From Fragilaria crotonensis (taxonomy: Eukaryota > Bacillariophyta > Fragilariophyceae > Fragilariales > Fragilariaceae), in assembly GCA_022925895.1 (NCBI GenBank), contig JAKSYS010000064.1, forward strand, positions 84,056 to 148,055: DNA of 64,000 nucleotides. The letters run 5' to 3'. Below, piece after piece: positions 44,177-56,390 of this stretch; the stretch's first letter is position 1, and every line of letters starts with the position of its first letter. A program made the translations under genes and the position numbers. The notes under the pieces were generated by a model. The model was not told the origin of the DNA. It was given only the letters and a program-made list of their open reading frames with translations, and made no database searches.

Positions 44177-45061
44177 TCAATAAAGTAAACCCAAGACGAG
44201 TCGTGGATCGGGATATTGCAGCAAAGCTCTGGGGCGATCGTCCACAGAGACCACTCCCGGCATGTCGTGCGTCTCTGGCTGGAACAGTGAGAGCTGAAAA
44301 TGAACGTGAGAGATTCGCCATCCTCCATTTTCATGGATGTCTCCCATGCGCCCTAAGCACTGTCCTCGCTTGATGCGTTTACCTGGATACATGCCAACGA
44401 TGGACTTGTCATCTAAATGTCCGTATAGAGCCCACAGTCTGCGCGCGGTGCCGTTTGGGAAGTTACCCAGGTCATGTTCCACGACAATCACATTCCCATA
44501 GTCTCCCAAGTCTGCATTGTATCCCGCTGAGTGCACGACACCTTTGCAAAAACCATAAACCTTTGTGTGTAGCGGTGCGTCCAAATCAATTCCAATGTGC
44601 ACGGTGCGTTGACCGGCAAAACCATCAATTTGATGACTCGCATCATCAAACATGTCTGAAGCATACAAGTTGACGCGATTCTCATCATACCTTCCAACAT
44701 GGAAACCTTTCAGACGTTGCGGTCGTTTAGACCGATTAGTCCAGGCATCTCGTCGTTCCTCATCCGTGGCTAGTTCATCGACTGCCGATGTAGTTCTCAA
44801 ATCCAAGACTTGGTAGTTCGGAATACGTTTTAGTATTCCGGCGGAACCTTCGCTCCAAACGTGAGGAAATTTGACGACGGGATGAAATTTGCGGCGATCT
44901 TCGTCTGTAATATTCAGTATGTTCGGGTAGAGGTCGAGGGGAGATAGAAAATCAGGAGGACTGAATTGCGAGTCAACTCTGCCGAGGGTCGGCGATTCAT
45001 CTTGCGCTGCAACGTTCGCGAGGAAACAGGCGTACAGCAACCAACTATGCGTTACTTTCAT
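44177..45061 (-). CDS. Secreted M23/LytM-type metallopeptidase-like protein
   Basis: 294 residues, single exon. Signal peptide 1-19 (cleavage near A-A-Q). The LytM/M23 fold lies at about 150-262. Zn ligands are recognisable: H155 and D159 in H-I-G-I-D, and H254 in H-V-H-F (H252 and H254 form the H-x-H). H215 in Y-G-H-L is the expected additional catalytic His. The segment G-N-V-I-V-V-E-H-D is the usual core strand. M23 enzymes of bacteria cut peptidoglycan cross-links. In an alga the substrate could be bacterial walls or an own glycine-rich protein; this is inference. The N-terminal 130 residues are unrecognised. It faces family member 4 (convergent, 0.66 kb apart). Confidence 0.8.
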   Translation of the reverse strand: MKVTHSWLLYACFLANVAAQDESPTLGRVDSQFSPPDFLSPLDLYPNILNITDEDRRKFHPVVKFPHVWSEGSAGILKRIPNYQVLDLRTTSAVDELATDEERRDAWTNRSKRPQRLKGFHVGRYDENRVNLYASDMFDDASHQIDGFAGQRTVHIGIDLDAPLHTKVYGFCKGVVHSAGYNADLGDYGNVIVVEHDLGNFPNGTARRLWALYGHLDDKSIVGMYPGKRIKRGQCLGRMGDIHENGGWRISHVHFQLSLFQPETHDMPGVVSVDDRPRALLQYPDPRLVLGLLY

Positions 45062-46089
45062 TGTGAGCTGCGTTCAGTGCCAATGCCTGTTATGTGACTA
45101 ATAGAGAGATGCTGTACTTGAGGTGCACTGAAGTGGTGGATATTGTGTTCGCTCTCCCTGTGCCCAGGACCCCAGACGCTCACATATCACACATACAAGG
45201 GGCTACGTTGATGTATGTCTGTTTTAATGTATAATTCGTGTACACAACACCACAACATACTACTCCAGTACACTCGTATCACCCAACCTAAGGTACAGTA
45301 GCACGAGTACGGGTACTAGTACCTGTAACGTCCAACAAACATGAAGACGGTCGTTACGTGTGCTCCGAGTATGAATAACGGCTCGGTTAAAAACACGTTT
45401 CTAACATAATAGTATCTTGCAGTATTTTTTATACCCAGGGTATTCCTATATATCATAGTTAAAAGTATCAATTCAATGATGTACATATGCATACCCGAAC
45501 CATGTACAACACTTTCATACGTATTATATATGTCATTTACTCATTACTTTACGTTTATGAAAAGTAGGCGCCGGTTATTCTTGTACATACTATAAACAGT
45601 CTATAAACTATAACATACTCCGAGTACAACGTACAAGTACCACGGATGCATACCGCAGTAGGTGGCGACTACGTAGTTTGCCCGTTTGCCGACATGAACG
45701 ATCACGTGTTGATTTATACGCTACTACTCGTAGTAGTTCAGTCGTTGTCCTTTCTACGTAGGTTTCAAAACATAAACACGTCGGGATAAATGTTTTTTGT
45801 ATTAAAAAAATAAGAATGCACTGAATGGTTTTTCAAGCGAAGCTGAACCCCGACCCCGATTGCCAGCATCACTTCCGGCAGAGCTGATCAATCCCGAACC
45901 CAGGACTCAACTCCTGAGAGCATTTTCTCACCTACCGGTAGACCATCTGTGGACACCCCATCCCTTCTTTGGTTTCCTCTCATAGTTCCGCACATCGACT
46001 GAATCAGAATTGATACTAATTGTGGCAAGTTAAGAAGAGTGAAGCACCGACCTTGGCTTCTCTGACCAGCCGTTGACTACGTATCAGGC
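45062..46089. other. Intergenic region, divergent promoters
   Basis: No gene is seen. Dense AGTAC/GTACT words, AT-rich. The region separates two divergent genes (M23 on -, hydrolase on +) and so must hold both promoters. Confidence 0.4.
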
Positions 46090-47574
46090 ATGTCACAGTT
46101 TGCTAATTACCTCTGGGAATTCTCCTGGAGACACGCCATTTTTAGTTGCGCCTGCATCGAACTGAGTTTCTATGCATGTTACCGATGGTACCTCCTTCCC
46201 CGCGCTCAGATCCTCACTCAACCCGGCTCACCGTACAGAGATTACCCGTGCCCTGTGGAAGACCGTGTCAAACTCGTGAAACGCATTTGTCGACGACTCG
46301 AACGACAGGCAGTCGAACAACCGCACCACAACTTTCGAAAGCGATTCAGTGATTTCATGCTGGCCTGGTTTCGACCGACCGACGCAATCGCGAATGCACC
46401 GCCCGGTCTACGGGCTGCGTCGTTTAACTCAAGTTCGTCTGGAGAAGCAAGTAGTGACGAAGAATGGTACGAGGACAGCTGCATCAGCAAGACCACACGC
46501 TGGAGTATTGCCGGTTTGAAAAAGCCGAAGCCGACGATTTCTTTGCATGGGCTTTCTTTGGCAAAGACACGAATGATTTGGAGCCCTCCGAACAGGTGGG
46601 ACTTGAAAAGATCTACCGAGAGCTTGTTAGGGATTACGGTTTGACCTTTGAACCGGGGAGGCGGGTTGTTGGAAGGTCGAAGACTGACTCTCGACCCAGT
46701 TCAGGCAGTGCATCGACCTTTGTTGGCGTATGCTATAATACACGGATTGGAACGAATAGGAAACGTCCTCTTGAGACTGAACGGGTTTGAGCGTCATACA
46801 GCAAAGTCTGGACTTGTCTACTGGCATCGCACAGGTTCAGAGCCTGAGAAGAGGCTACCCCTGTTATTCTTTCATGGAATCGCACCAGCTGGAAAGACGT
46901 TCTATTTACCGCTTTGTCTGTTGGGGCTGGGCGATAGGCAACGGAACATGTATTTGTTCGAGAACCGAGGCATATCCAGTTCATACCTTACTTTTGACGT
47001 TCTTTCAGACGACGACACTGTCGCCGGCATCGAAGAAGCCCTGCACATACATGGTGATAAAGCTCGACCAATTTCGCTGTGCGGGCATTCGTTTGGCTCT
47101 TGCCCGATGACGTGGTTGCTGCACTCTTCGCTGCGAGACAACATTCAACAGTTTATTTTGATCGATCCAGTTACAATCCTGTTGAGTGAACCTGATGTCA
47201 TGGTTAATTTTTTGTATGCGCGCCTGGACGCCGGTTCCAAGTTTGTGAACAACCACCTTGCTGGGATTAGATTTGTGGGATCGGAACTCTTCACTGAATA
47301 CTATTTGCGAAGAAACTTCGCGTGGTACAATTCAGAGCTATGGTTGGATGACGTTCCCAAATCAGTTCGAATTCTGGTTTGCCTGTCGGAAAAGGATCAG
47401 ATTTTGTCGGCTCCAAATGTGAAGCGGGAAGTCGAATCACATAGCTGGAAGGATTTAGAGCTTGTCTATTGGGAAGGAGTGGATCATGCCGACTGCATCA
47501 CAAATCCCAGAACGTGGCCCCAACTTCGCGATGCGATGCTGGCGCAAGAGAAGAGCTTTCTCAAGAAAGACTGA
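46090..47574 (+). CDS. Alpha/beta hydrolase fold protein, two apparent frame changes
   Basis: About 494 codons from the ATG at 46090. A hydrophobic N-terminal segment is followed by a helical region ending D-D-F-F-A-W-A-F-F (about 46525-46555), a motif common before the hydrolase fold in algal and fungal members. The fold shows F-F-H-G-I-A-P-A-G (oxyanion loop), the nucleophile elbow G-H-S-F-G (about 47085-47100), an acid in S-E-K-D-Q-I and the catalytic His in D-H-A-D. The reading frame moves by one base near 46465 and back near 46655, the latter in a GGGG/GGCGGG context. The outer parts share one frame, so consensus errors are likely. Substrate is unknown; lipid or ester hydrolysis is the family's usual activity. 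Confidence 0.75.
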
Positions 47575-48490
47575 CTCCAGTTCCCGCGATGTCGACTGCT
47601 GAATGTTGTTGTAATTAGAATGCCTGTTAAGTGTTCATAGCATAAGGTACAACGTACAACCCCTTCACAATCATCGTGCTAATTCCCTATTCCACTGCGC
47701 CGAGAACAAACGACGGTGCAAGTTTGAGTGCAGTTTGCATATCTACGTGCATACCGGTAGTCTACTACGACTGTCTTGTCCATGTCATACTACAAGTACT
47801 TGTACTTGTACCACGTAGCGAAGAGGGGGTGAACTGGAAACGACTACCGTATTTCACGGAGATTTGTACCCCGCGCACCCGCGCATTCCTGTACCCACCC
47901 CTCCCAAAATTATGCACATTTTCGAACCACTCGACTCAAAAATGAATTCCATTTGTTATCCTTTGGCAGAAAAATCCTGGCATTTCACCGAAACGTCAGG
48001 TCATTTGAATTCCACTCGATGAAAGCTAGTTATGCATGTATAACTCTAATTATCAGAAGACGAGTTTAAATATTCATTTTCCTTTTTTTCGGTAGTCAGC
48101 CCGACATAAATTTTTCACGGATTCCCTTTATCCATCTGACATTTTCGATGAAAATTTGGTGGGATTCCGGAACCCCTCGATGAACATTTGGAGGGTACAA
48201 ATCTCCGTGAAATACGGTACTCCAGTAACGATGTACCAGTACCCTTGAATACCGTAGTACTATACCTTGTACTCCAGTACTCTTGAGTGCTACGGGATCT
48301 ACTACCGGTTGTAGCATGACATGAGTTCTTATGATACAGGCGAACGAACTCTTGCCCTCCCGCCCTTCAGTCATCCGTTGTTGCCTAAACCACTTCCACC
48401 ACCGAAAAATCCTCATCCCAGAGATGCTTGGCTTTCAACGAAATCGACCAAGTTTTTCTTTTGCATGAATACCACCTACCATTGCGCACC
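47575..48490. other. Intergenic region between hydrolase and helicase genes
   Basis: Contains the MITE at 47847-48217. Otherwise I see no gene. The DHX37-like gene promoter lies in the 200-270 bases between the MITE and the start codon. Confidence 0.4.
47847..48217. mobile_element. MITE with TA duplication (CCGTATTTCACGGAGATTTG ends)
   Basis: Inverted ends CCGTATTTCACGGAGATTTG (24 bp or more, perfect) at 47847 and ending at 48217, flanked by TA (47845-47846, 48218-48219). The element is 371 bp without coding capacity. It sits about 270 bp upstream of the helicase start codon. Confidence 0.85.
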
Positions 48491-51400
48491 ATGAGACGCT
48501 CCAAGAGCGACCCCGCCAAGTATGCACGCAACTACCGGTCGATTTCGCAGCGTCGCATGACTGAGCACGATGCTTACAATGAAGAAGCTGAAATGAAACG
48601 CTTAAAGGAGATTCTCGTAAATTCAGAAGCCCACTTGAAGAATGACAGGGAGGACAACAAACGACAGCGCGAAGAACCCATCAAGCAGGAAAGAACTGCC
48701 GAAACGTCCGCCTATGATCAAAATGAAGATGACGATTTAATAGTTATTCCGAAGAAGAAGAAAGCCAAAAAACAGCCTCGTGTTGAGCTAACTCCGCAAG
48801 AAATCCGCAAGGCAAAGTTGGTCCACAAGAATGCTACTCGCAAGTTAAAGCAATTGACTGACCGAGCCGAACAAAAGCAGAAGCGCGCCGAATTGTATAG
48901 CAAATTGAAAGACACGGCGATTTCCAATGAAGAAAGGGACCTCTTATCGTCCTCGTCGACATTGGGCAAGCGCGAGACCAAACGTGAAGCTTTGAAGCGA
49001 CTTTTGCAAAAAGAACGCATCGGAATGAGTTTGACGAACGAAGAGCGAGACCTGCTTTATTCAGAACGGGGTAACGAAGAGAGCCACCAGCTACTTAATG
49101 CACCGTTTGAGTGTAATGACGTACAGGTGCAGGCCGTTGATGAGAAGCAAGGTTCGTCCAAGTCGAAAAAGAAGCAAAATGCAGAAGTTATTGACCGCGG
49201 AGATGCTCACGAGCACGATGGTCGCGATTCGTCATGCGACAAGGGCGACGCAGCTGAGAAAATCAAAATGGAATGTTCAGATGCCAACGACGAGCCCACA
49301 ATGAACAATAACGCGGTCGAGAGCAGGCGCCCCGAACTTCCTGCCGCTCCAGTCGATCTTGTGGCTCAGATGATGGCGTCCTTCACGTCGCTGAAAAGTA
49401 GGACAGACGAAGAAAACAAAAAAGCCGAAGAGGAACCATCAATGTCTGAACTTGAACGCATCGCTCAGAACGAAGAGAAACAGAAGAAGGTCAAAGTATA
49501 CGTAGCTACCAACCCTGTTCTTGTCAAAACAGCCGCTAGTTTGGGATTGAAACCCAACTTAGAAGGTTTGACGTCTCGAAGAGTGCTGGAAATCAAACGC
49601 CCGGCTGATGTTGAGGCCAAACGCTTTGATCTTCCAGTGTCTAGCATGGAGTTTGAAATCATGGATGCCATTCGCAACAATGATGTTACGATCTTGTGTT
49701 CTGAAACAGGCTCAGGAAAATCGACACAAGCACCACAATTCTTGTACGAGGCTGGTTTCACATTGGGATCTGGGGAGAGACTTATTGATTGGAATCACGC
49801 AACCACGTCGTGTGGCAGCTGTATCGACAGCAAAGCGTGTTTGCTACGAAATGGGCCAGGGCGATGGTCAGAGTATCAGAGGGAAATCAAGGTTGGCAAT
49901 CTTGTCGCATATCAGACACGATACGAGACTGCTGGCCTTGGTGAGAACACAAGGATCAAGTTCATGACCGATGGTATTCTTCTGCAAGAGATTCAATCCG
50001 ACCTTCTCTTACGCAAATATGGAGTCATTATTCTAGATGAGGCTCACGAACGAAATCTGAACACCGATGTCCTCCTAGGTCTTTTAAGCGTTGCAATTCC
50101 GTTGCGAAGAAAAGCCTCTGAGGAAAAGGGGTCGAATATAACGCCACTGAAACTGGTCGTTATGAGTGCTACGCTCCGAATCGAAGACTTTACTGAGAAT
50201 GATAAGCTATTCCCTTCCGCGAAACCAGCGGTGATTCGGGTTCCCGGACGTACTCACCCTGTAACAATCCATCACAGTAAAGTCACTGAGCTTGATGACT
50301 ACGAACGTCTTGCCTACAAAAAGTACTCAAGATACACCAAAACTGCCGAAGGGAGGCATTCTATTATTTCTGACTGGCAAGCAAGAAATCATTCGGACAG
50401 TGAAGAAGTTGCGGAAGCGACTCAAAGCCAAGGAGACTAGATTGAAGTCTGGTCGCAGTGATGTTACACCAGCTGACGCAGCTGGTGGTGTTGAGGCTTC
50501 CGCGACATGGATGATGACGACATTGATGGCGATATCTTCCAAGATGACGCGGATGATGATTTTGACGACGACGAGTACGACGAAGATGGCACCGACGAGA
50601 CAGAAGGTATGACCGAAGACGATAACGATGATGGAATACCCAAGCAGGCAATCGTCCTCCCGCTTTATTCAATGCTTTCTGTTGAGGAGCAAGCCATGGT
50701 CTTCGCACCCGTACCGGAGGGTGTTCGTCTGATTGTGGTCACTACAAACATAGCGGAGACCAGTCTTACAATACCAGGGATATCCTATGTTGTTGATTGT
50801 GGCCGACAAAAGTGCAGGAACTACCATGCAAGCACAGGAGTGGCGTCGTACAATATTATGTGGATCAGTAAAGCAGCTGCCGACCAACGAGCTGGTCGCG
50901 CAGGCAGAACAGGACCTGGCCATTGCTACCGACTCTACTCAAGTAGCATGTACACTCGCCACATGGAAGATTTTGCAATTCCTGAAGTTTTGACTCGGCC
51001 CCTTGAAGATGTGGTACTTGCAATGAAGGCGATGAACGTGACCAATGTCTCAAGTTTCCTTTCCCCACAGCGCCTGACCAAAGTCAGATTGATGCGGCTC
51101 TGAAGTGTCTGGCGAATCTGGGCTGTCTAGACCTCACAAAAATGGAAGAGACTGGAGAAGATGGAAAAATTACTCGACTTGGCGCCTCGGTGGCACAACT
51201 TCCCCTCGGAGTTCGTTACGGCAAGATGCTCCTTGTTGCTGCGCAAGCTGGAGTTTTAGATTATGCTATTGTCATGGTTGCAGTTCTTTCTGAGGATTCT
51301 CCATTCTCATACGGGCAGCAAGTCGACAACGATGATGAGGATAGTGAAACAGACGAAAACAAAGCCGAGGAAGCTGCTGAAGATGGCATGACAGCGAAGG

Positions 51401-52525
51401 AGCGTCGGAAGGAAATTAGAAGCAAGTGGAGACACGAAGGAGGTGACATTTTGGCAGGGATGTTAGCAGTTGGAGGATATTCGTACGCCGGTCAGGGAGC
51501 CGGTGGTTCCGCTGAGAGCACTGCCTGTAAACGGTTCTGCGACGAGAATGGACTCATCTATTCCGTGATGGTGAGGATACAGAAGATGCGACTTCATTTG
51601 GCTCGATTGGCAAAGCAGAGGTTGGCTAGTGCTGGAGGAGTTGCTGCTCGCACTGGTGGCATAGTCAGTAGCATGCGACCTCCCAACAACCTCGAAGAGA
51701 ATTTACTTTGTCAGGCAATTTGTTCGGGATTGCTCGACAACGTAGCCATGATAGCACCAGCTGGGTCATTTTCGAAACCATCCCTTTGGATTCCGTTCAG
51801 CCTACATCAGCTGTACGCTCAAGGAACCACTTTTCATGGATCAACGGAGTGCTGTATACACGCGCGACTTTCGACGCTTGCCCCAATGGATCTGCTTTGA
51901 CACCTTGGTGAGAAAGACTGCAAATGACGGCGCTCCATTCGTCACAATTAAGAATATTACTCCAATCGACCCGCGCTGGCTTGGAATGTTAAGTAAAGGC
52001 AGCCGACTCCTTAGCACAGGAGAGCCGCTTGTCTCCCCGCCTCCGACGTACGATTCTGATAAAGATGCTGTGCTATGTTGTGTTCATACGAAGTATGGGT
52101 CAAAAGGGTGGGAAATCCCAGCTATTCAAGTCCCATTGTATGATGTTCTTCAAAAGTTTCCTTCCAATAAGGCATTCCAAGCTGATGACTCGTTTCGATA
52201 TTTTGCTCGATTTCTTCTTGAGGGCAAGGCTATTTCAGAGTTTAAGGTATTGAAAGACTGCTGGAACGACGACCCGGCCATCATTACGCGCAAAACGCCT
52301 ATTCGTAAGGTAGGTCTGCTCGTTGCCGCACTTTCGTCAGCCGGCGTGGATTCTGCATCAGCCTTGCGTCAATACTGGGCTGACACGGACCGCAAGTTTT
52401 TGTTTCAAATGGTGACGCAGAGCTGGACCAAGTCAGAACATGTTGTCCAGGTGAAGAATGTCTGGATGGAGGCCGTGAAGCGAAATGTTAAACTTTGGAA
52501 GACTGGCAACACTAGAGTAGACTAA
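48491..52525 (+). CDS. DHX37: DEAH-box RNA helicase, DHX37/Dhr1-like, with several apparent frame changes
   Basis: About 1340 codons. I prefer the ATG at 48491 (M-R-R-S-K-S-D-P); an in-frame Met codon 21 residues earlier is possible. The N-terminal part (1-390) is Lys/Glu-rich. Helicase motifs: I G-S-G-K-S-T (about 49710), Q-P-R-R-V-A-A (other frame, about 49793), II D-E-A-H (about 50037), III S-A-T (about 50165), [18 protein letters not shown]. These are followed by HA2 and OB-fold regions and the DHX37-type C-terminus (F-A-R-F-L-L-E-G-K). Yeast Dhr1/DHX37 releases U3 snoRNA during small-subunit maturation in the nucleolus. Roughly eight one-base frame changes interrupt it; those I could place near 49775, 50322 and 50343 fall at G- or A-runs. 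Consensus error is more likely than loss of an essential gene. Confidence 0.85.
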
Positions 52526-53167
52526 CTCTCTTTCGTATGCATAAAACCCGAGATTCCTTTACTAGGCACTGATGCACATCAGAAGAACTCAAGTGTTGTC
52601 GTCGTAGTGTACGTGACATGTGACATGAGAGTGCCTCTGTAAACATCTGGCGCCCAGTTGACTCTGATATGCTTGCATGTACTTATCTGACATATGAGAC
52701 AGACTCCACTGCCCTCACCTTCTCGTTCAAAGCAGGGTAAGGCATGTTACAAGGTGCACCTTCATTGTGCGACATTGAAACATCCTTCCAAAAAACTCCG
52801 CGAACATACGACGAGGCGTTCCCAAGACTCGTCGTGGGACTCGAAGTTCATTCATTTGATTCACTCGACTCCTAATCGCAAGAGCTCAGAAGCATGTTTT
52901 GGCACTAGGATGGAACCAAGAAAACTGAACTACACTATGGCATTCCCGAAAATCTCGGTATCGCACGCGCACCTCAACGGATAGCCGATGTATCGCCAGA
53001 TCATGGCGAAGGACAAGGTTGATCTTGGTTTCTTAGTCCCCACTGCCCTATGTTGTTTGGGAGTGTGCCTTGAATCATCTCAGAGTGGAGGGAGACTGGA
53101 GCATATAAAATCTCTCGCCTTTTTTCTTGTTCGCAATCAACACATTATTTAACTACCACACACCACC
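52526..53167. other. Intergenic region upstream of the Snf7 gene
   Basis: No gene is accepted. A 96-codon frame at 52694-52984 has no motif. TATAAAA at 53104-53110 lies about 60 bases before the first Snf7 ATG and could be a TATA box; this is inference. Confidence 0.4.
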
Positions 53168-53917
53168 ATGTTGGCATGCTTTGGTATGGATTCCTTGTTC
53201 GGTAGTAAGCCGCGCCAGAGCTACAAAGAACCCGCAACAATTTCCTGAACAGACCATCCGTACACTGCGGGAACACATTGACAAAATGGAAAAAGAGAAA
53301 GGTTCCTCGAACATAAGTTTGGGGTCATGGCAAAGGAAGCAAAGGAAAAGCTCGACAAAGGTGACAAGAAAGGTATGTACGACAAGGGTTTTGACTGTCT
53401 TCAGTAATGTTTGAATACATCTCTGACCCCCTTTTTCTCCACCCTTGTAGGAGCCGTTTCAATCATGAAGAAACGTAAGCTGTACCAAGCAGAGGCTGAC
53501 AAGATTAGCAATATCAAGATGACTCTGGAGACACAAGCCATCCACCTCGAATCTGCAGCTAGTTCGGCAGAAGCTTTCCATGCCATGTCAGCTGGAAATA
53601 GGACGATGAAGAAGATTAGAAACGATGTTGGTGTCGATCAGGTCGATGACATGATGGTAGATATCCAGGAGGAGATGCAGATGGCAGAGGAGGTGAATAC
53701 TGCCATGGGTCAAGCGATTGACCCACTTATGGGCGCAATAGATGATGACGAACTCATGAAGGAACTTGAAGACATGGGCCGAGCCGATTTGCAAACTAGA
53801 TTTGATTCCGCCGAGGCCAATAGAAAGATTTCCTACATGCCGCAGGTTCCATCTTCAGGTCTATCGAGACGAGAAGAGGAGGACTACCGACGATTGCAGG
53901 CCGAGTTGGCCATGTAG
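53168..53917 (+). CDS. SNF7: ESCRT-III subunit Snf7/CHMP4-like, one intron
   Basis: Exon 1 53168-53372, intron 53373-53450 (78 nt, GTATGT...CTTGTAG), exon 2 53451-53917. Exon 2 encodes about 155 residues: basic helix M-K-K-R-K-L-Y, long acidic helices, and a C-terminal E-E-D-Y-R-R-L-Q-A-E-L that resembles a MIM-type tail. Snf7 proteins polymerise on endosomes and at necks of budding membranes for scission with Vps4. Exon 1 gives M-D-S-L-F-G-S-K-P, then T-I-R-T-L-R-E-H-I-D-K-M-E-K-E-K, then F-L-E-H-K-F in three frames, so two one-base changes are needed (near 53225 and 53301). The second ATG (53186) may be the real start. The splice junction rebuilds D-K-K-G-A-V-S-I in frame, which supports the intron. 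Confidence 0.8.
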
Positions 53918-54566
53918 AAAGCGGCAAGATAACAATATCGATTGCAGATGCAGGTCGGCGGCCCTCGTTCCAGTACACATCTGCGTTTTCGACTGGCGAC
54001 AATTAAAAGTGTAGTACTCCGTAGATCGAGATTCTTGCAGTTCAAATTTTATAACTTAGTCCGCAGTCCACTTGCCTCTTCCCACCTGGCGTCGGGGGTT
54101 GTTGGTGTACTTATTCGTCTGCACTGTGCACTGGTTCTGCTTGTAGTACCAGCACCAGCACCAGCTCCGTTCGCATAGAGAGTAGGATTACTCGGAGTAT
54201 GAATAGTTCATAATAATTCATAACTATGCGTTGCAGTGTTCATGGCACTGTCCACTGTCCACTGGCCCAGTGGGCGGTGGGCATTGGGCATGCCATTGTG
54301 CCCACATTCGATCGAATCTGAACCGAATCGTGTATCGTGTATTGCGGTGTTCAAACCTAAAAACAGGACACACACCACAATAGTACCTTGTACATGGTAC
54401 CAGGTACAGTGCACACCACAGACACTTGATACAACATCATCATACAGGCAAAAAAAATTTACCACTTCGACGAACCATCTCCACCAAGGGTTCAGACGTG
54501 CAAACGCTCTAACTCGACTAATTCATAAGTCAAACCTGCAAGTGTCCAGCTTTGGTGACTGAGGTG
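53918..54566. other. Intergenic region
   Basis: No gene is seen. CAGCACCAGCACCAGCTCC (54150-54168) and CACTGTCCACTGTCCACTGG (about 54245) are small tandem repeats. Confidence 0.4.
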
Positions 54567-56041
54567 ATGAGCTTGATTGTACCACAACCTACAATTCCTG
54601 TTTCTGAGCACTGCGAACGAAGCATGTGTACAAACGAAGGAGTGAAGGTGATGGAATGTCCAAAACCAAAAGCAACGCTAACGTACTACACTCTACTGAG
54701 AGACAATCCCCAATTCCGCCTATTCCTTGCATCATATCTGACTACCTTGTGCGGTGAATGGCTCACCTATGTTGCAATTATCTCCATGATCGAAGCTTGG
54801 CTTGAAGGAGGAGAAGGGTCATCTCGAACTGCCATCTCCTACCTGGTGGTAATTCGACTCATGCCAAGCGTCATTCTCAGCGCTGCCGGAGGAGCGCTCG
54901 CCGATTCTCGAGATCGCCGTCAGTCTATGATTGCTTTAGATCTTCTGGCCTCTGTAGTCACGCTTCTCAATGTACTCGTTTGGTATTCCAAATCAATTTC
55001 CATGGTGTATCTCGTTGCAATGCTATCGCAAGTTGTTCAGGCGCTATACGAACCCTGTCGCGGTGCTCTCATGCCCCTGCTGATAAGCGACGAAGATGAA
55101 CTCAAACTCGCAACCACTCTCACTGGTCTCGCGTGGTCCCTCATGGCCTCTCTAGGCGCGTCGCTAGGTGGACTGATAGTAAGTTACTACGGAGCAAGAG
55201 TGTGCTTCCTCTTGGACAGCCTCACCTACCTCACGAGTGCCTACCTCATGTACCAAGTCAAAGGCGACTGGCACGTTGTCGATAAGGAGCGAAAGAATAT
55301 TCATCTATATGGAATCAAATGGTTGGAATGACCATCGAGGGGTACAAATACGTGGGCGATAACTTCTGGGGATCTTTGGTCCTCATGAAGGCATCGGTTG
55401 CATTGATTTATGGAGCCGCAGATGTGTTGAACGTTTCCTTTGCAGAGCGTGGAGAAGGAGACCCAAGCGTCAAGCTTGGCATCCTTTTTGCCATGACTGG
55501 CGTCGGATGTTTGGTCGGTCCCCTGTTGTCAGATTGTTTTACGTCCATGTCGGATGTGAAGTCCCTTCAATTGGCATCGATATGGTCCATCGCTTTTGGG
55601 ACTCTTGGGTGTCTGGGTGTAGGATTCTTTCCTTCCTTTGTTTTTAACTGTTTATTCAGCATGCTTCGAAGTGGCGGTTTCAGTGCCGCCTGGATCAATT
55701 CGTCCGTCCTGTTACAGAGCTTCAGCACTCCCGAGAAGATGGGACGTGTCTTGGCAGTGGATTACGCACTCGCACTCTTAACAGAATCCTTTTCGGCACT
55801 CCTGTGTGGTGTCCTACAAGATCATGTTGGTGTTTCGCCGGAACATGTTTCGCTCATGATGGCCGCCACGGGTGGGGTCGTGGTGATAATGTGGAGCATT
55901 TATCATATCATGGGGTATGGTGCAGCGGACAAGGAAGCGGAGGTATTAATGGTTCAACAACGAGAAACCAAATTGGAAGACCAAGAACATCATCCGACGG
56001 AAGGCACGCCGCTGTTGTTGAAAGATATCATCGTTGTATAG
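54567..56041 (+). CDS. Major facilitator superfamily transporter, one apparent frame change
   Basis: About 490 residues from the ATG at 54567, 12 predicted membrane helices in two halves. The N-half shows N-P-Q-F-R-L-F-L at helix 1, G-E-W-L-T-Y, and the MFS loop 2-3 signature G-G-A-L-A-D-S-R-D-R-R-Q. The layout resembles the bacterial exporter group that includes enterobactin exporter EntS (MFS_3). The two halves are in different frames: the change is at an AAA run near 55315, where one added A gives I-K-M-V-G-M-T-I-E-G-Y-K without a gap. The C-terminal tail is hydrophilic and ends T-P-L-L-L-K-D. Substrate unknown; a siderophore- or drug-exporter-like function is only a family-level guess. 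Convergent with the carrier gene. Confidence 0.8.
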
Positions 56042-56390
56042 ATCCGTCTGAACATTCTCAAGACAGATTTCTTGACATGGCTAGTCTTGGCGAGCCTCGC
56101 TCATCCAGAAAACAGACTGTGAACCGTCAGGCGTCAGGATGGGCGAATATCCCAACGAAGGCGGAGCCTAAAACGCAACGATTTCCTCTTTCACAGCCTT
56201 TGGAGTGCTCCGTGCTTGGTTACAAGAACTGCTATCAAGATGCCATCGCAGTGCAGGCGACATGTGATGTAGCTAGATGTCACTATCTATAGTTTAGAGT
56301 TTAGATACTGTACCCGGCATTTAGCGAGGCGTTTGGAATATGAGATTCGAGATGTAGCGGAATGATGGAAACGTTGGGTTCGCATTAAAT
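56042..56390. other. Intergenic region between convergent genes
   Basis: 3' ends of the transporter and the carrier genes. I see no further gene. Confidence 0.4.

Noticed and set aside
52694-52984. Small gene upstream of Snf7
   Set aside because: 96 codons of unstructured composition, no recognisable motif; treated as intergenic.
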